A stretch of 64,000 bases of DNA from Microbacterium sp. Root61 (GTDB taxonomy: Bacteria > Actinomycetota > Actinomycetes > Actinomycetales > Microbacteriaceae), in the NCBI RefSeq assembly GCF_001427525.1, contig NZ_LMGU01000001.1, forward strand, positions 1,893,788 through 1,957,787, written 5' to 3'. Positions 62,507 through 64,000 of this stretch are shown one piece after another (position 1 is the stretch's first letter; every line of letters begins with the position of its first letter). Position numbers and translations under genes: made by a program. The notes beneath the pieces were generated by a model. That model searched no databases, had not been told where the DNA came from, and was given only the letters and a program-made list of their open reading frames with translations.

Positions 62507-63435
62507 GAGATCTCCCCGATCCAGCTCGGCTCGGCCTGCGTCGGGAAGAACCGCGAGCGGATGGCCTCGGATGCCTCGCGCGTCACGTTCTGCACCCGCT
62601 GCATGTGCTCCGGCAGCTCGTTCAGGATCTCGTTGACGGGACGGTACTCGAGGTCGTTGCGGATCTGACCGAGGGCGCGCAGCACCGTATTGGAGTGGCC
62701 GACGCGGTCGGCGCGCGGGTCGATGGCACTCATGCACTGCTCGGCCTGCGAGATCGAGTAGATGATCGACCGCGGGAAGAGGCGGTCCAGCAGCAGGAAC
62801 TCGGCCGCGTTGCGGGCGCTGGGCATGCCGCGGTAGGTGCGCAGGTACGCCTCGTAGGCGCCGCACGATCGCAGGATGGTCGTCCATGACGGTCCGGATG
62901 CCTCGGTCAGCGACCTCGTCGCCAACAGGCGTGCGGTCATGTCGGTGCGCTCGATGCTGCGACCGAGGGTGAAGAACTGCCAGGCCTCATCACGGCTCGT
63001 GGACGAGTCGACGATGCCGACGGCCAGCGCGGCGCGCTCGCGCACCCATTGGAAGAACTCGTGCACCTTCTCGCTCTGCAGTCGCCGCGGCATCCGTGCG
63101 TTGGTCGTGTTGAGGACTTCCCACAGCTCGGTCGAGACGATCTCGCGTGCCCGGCGGGCGTTCTCCCGGGCGGCGGTCAGCGAGTACGCGATGCCGGCGG
63201 GGTTCATCCGGTCCACGGCGAGGCGCTGCAGCACGTCGTCGCGGCGCACGAACTCGACGCCCTCCGGCGGCGAGCTGCCCATGACGCTGAGCAGCGACCG
63301 GCACGCGGTGTCCTCGTCGATCCACGGGTCCTCGAGCAGCAGCTGCAGGTGGACGTCGAGGATGCGGGCGGTCCCGTCGCTGCGCTCGATGTAGCGTCCG
63401 ATCCAGAACAGGCTCTCGGCGATGCGGCTCAGCAT
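62503..63435 (-). CDS. Alpha-E domain protein
   Basis: 310 residues, almost wholly helical, starting [27 protein letters not shown], the family hallmark. It contains [16 protein letters not shown] in the middle, showing internal repetition of the [15 protein letters not shown] pattern. No enzyme motif is known. It overlaps both neighbours by a few bases and must be produced with them. Confidence 0.92.
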   Translation of the reverse strand: MLSRIAESLFWIGRYIERSDGTARILDVHLQLLLEDPWIDEDTACRSLLSVMGSSPPEGVEFVRRDDVLQRLAVDRMNPAGIAYSLTAARENARRAREIVSTELWEVLNTTNARMPRRLQSEKVHEFFQWVRERAALAVGIVDSSTSRDEAWQFFTLGRSIERTDMTARLLATRSLTEASGPSWTTILRSCGAYEAYLRTYRGMPSARNAAEFLLLDRLFPRSIIYSISQAEQCMSAIDPRADRVGHSNTVLRALGQIRNDLEYRPVNEILNELPEHMQRVQNVTREASEAIRSRFFPTQAEPSWIGEIS

Positions 63436-64000
63436 CCTGCACCGCCTTCGATGCCGCGAGACCGCAGTGGGACGTCGAGACTGTGGGGTTTACCCACTGT
63501 CTCGACCCTCGGTTGCCGTTTCGGTGAAATGCCTGTCTCGTCGCGCGCGGCCTGCTGCTGCTGTTCCTGCTGCTCGCCGCGCGTGCGCGGGCGGTCCTGC
63601 GGAGAGTGGGTGACCTCGGGCTGTCCGTCGTAGACGATGGCGATGGCTTCGGTGACCGTCGCCGCCTGGTCGGCGACGAGGCCGGCGAGACCGTTGCCCT
63701 GGCCGTACTCGACGTGCGAAGGGGCCGAGCCGCCGATGACCCACGTGTCCTTGGACCCGCCGCCCTGGCTCGAGTTGACCACGAGCTCCCCCTCGGGCAG
63801 CGCGACACGCGTGAGCCCGCCGGGCAGCACCCAGACATCGTCGCCGTCGTTGACCGCGAACGGGCGGAGGTCGGCGTGGCGCGGGCGCATCCCGTCTTCC
63901 ACGAGGGTCGGGATCGTCGAGAGCATCACCACCGGCTGCGCGATCCAGCCGCGCGGGTCGGCGAGCAACTGCTGCCGGAGCTTCTCGAGCTCGGCGGGCG
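63429..64000 (-). CDS. Circularly permuted ATP-grasp protein (N-terminal part beyond window)
   Basis: The last about 190 residues of a large type 2 circularly permuted ATP-grasp protein. [44 protein letters not shown] and [13 protein letters not shown] are the conserved C-terminal blocks. A Gln-rich, probably disordered stretch ([13 protein letters not shown]) precedes the end. Such proteins are predicted peptide or amide ligases that work with the alpha-E and transglutaminase-like proteins downstream. The start lies outside the window. Confidence 0.88.
   Translation of the reverse strand, partial: PAELEKLRQQLLADPRGWIAQPVVMLSTIPTLVEDGMRPRHADLRPFAVNDGDDVWVLPGGLTRVALPEGELVVNSSQGGGSKDTWVIGGSAPSHVEYGQGNGLAGLVADQAATVTEAIAIVYDGQPEVTHSPQDRPRTRGEQQEQQQQAARDETGISPKRQPRVETVGKPHSLDVPLRSRGIEGGAGC

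Overview
The window is high-GC actinobacterial DNA. It has frequent GTG starts, ATGA/GTGA start-stop overlaps, several genes that look leaderless, an LAxTG-type sortase signal and the recurring word GGATGCC. Together these suggest Microbacteriaceae, most likely a Microbacterium-like soil or plant-associated bacterium; this is inferred from gene content and base use. About 60 protein genes are supported. No tRNA, rRNA, CRISPR array or complete mobile element was seen, and no gene-free stretch exceeds about 260 bases.

Region by region: (1) 1-672 is the start of a trimethylamine-monooxygenase-like flavoprotein; 875-1996 is glycerate kinase. (2) 2134-15397 is a two-armed amino-sugar or glycoside island. 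The right-going arm has a ROK repressor, a GH4 glycosidase, a BadF-type kinase, two Gfo/Idh oxidoreductases and a zinc-ligand-poor medium-chain dehydrogenase. The left-going arm has a CUT1 ABC transporter, then a second BadF kinase, a SIS protein and a cytoplasmic GH84 O-GlcNAcase-like enzyme. A GNAT acetyltransferase lies between. Both arms start at promoters carrying the same 15-base box. (3) 15398-20089 has a CoA-transferase remnant, galE, a LacI repressor and galTK. (4) 20100-25669 has a CUT2 ABC transporter divergent from a FAD monooxygenase, followed by a MarR regulator. (5) 25855-29250 has an alpha/beta hydrolase and a large sortase-anchored lamin-tail protein. (6) 29269-35854 has an MFS/PAP2/GH3 beta-glucosidase operon facing a TetR/carboxylesterase operon. 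(7) 35965-41835 is a mixed stretch: LLM oxidoreductase, solitary DNA methyltransferase, lipoate ligase, lipase-like hydrolase and a MarR/MFS efflux pair. (8) 41973-47514 has a complete three-component P450 system (ferredoxin, reductase, P450), an AraC activator, an aldo/keto reductase and a creatininase-like hydrolase. Two identical 14-base boxes link the P450 operon and the reductase operon. (9) 47606-48195 has an IS5-type transposase remnant and an orphan gene. (10) 48275-60398 is a complete L-rhamnose regulon: RhaSTPQ importer, two paralogous LacI repressors, mutarotase, isomerase, aldolase/dehydrogenase fusion and kinase. (11) 60411-64000 has an alditol-oxidase-like flavoprotein and the conserved transglutaminase / alpha-E / ATP-grasp trio, the last cut by the window edge.

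The overall theme is import and intracellular breakdown of plant- or glycoprotein-derived sugars (galactose, rhamnose, beta-glucosides, N-acetylglucosaminides) and oxidation of small hydrophobic molecules, each module under its own local regulator. The most unusual parts are the GH84/GNAT island, which holds as separate genes the two domain types fused in animal O-GlcNAcase, and the AraC-linked P450/AKR/creatininase pathway. The substrates of both are unknown.
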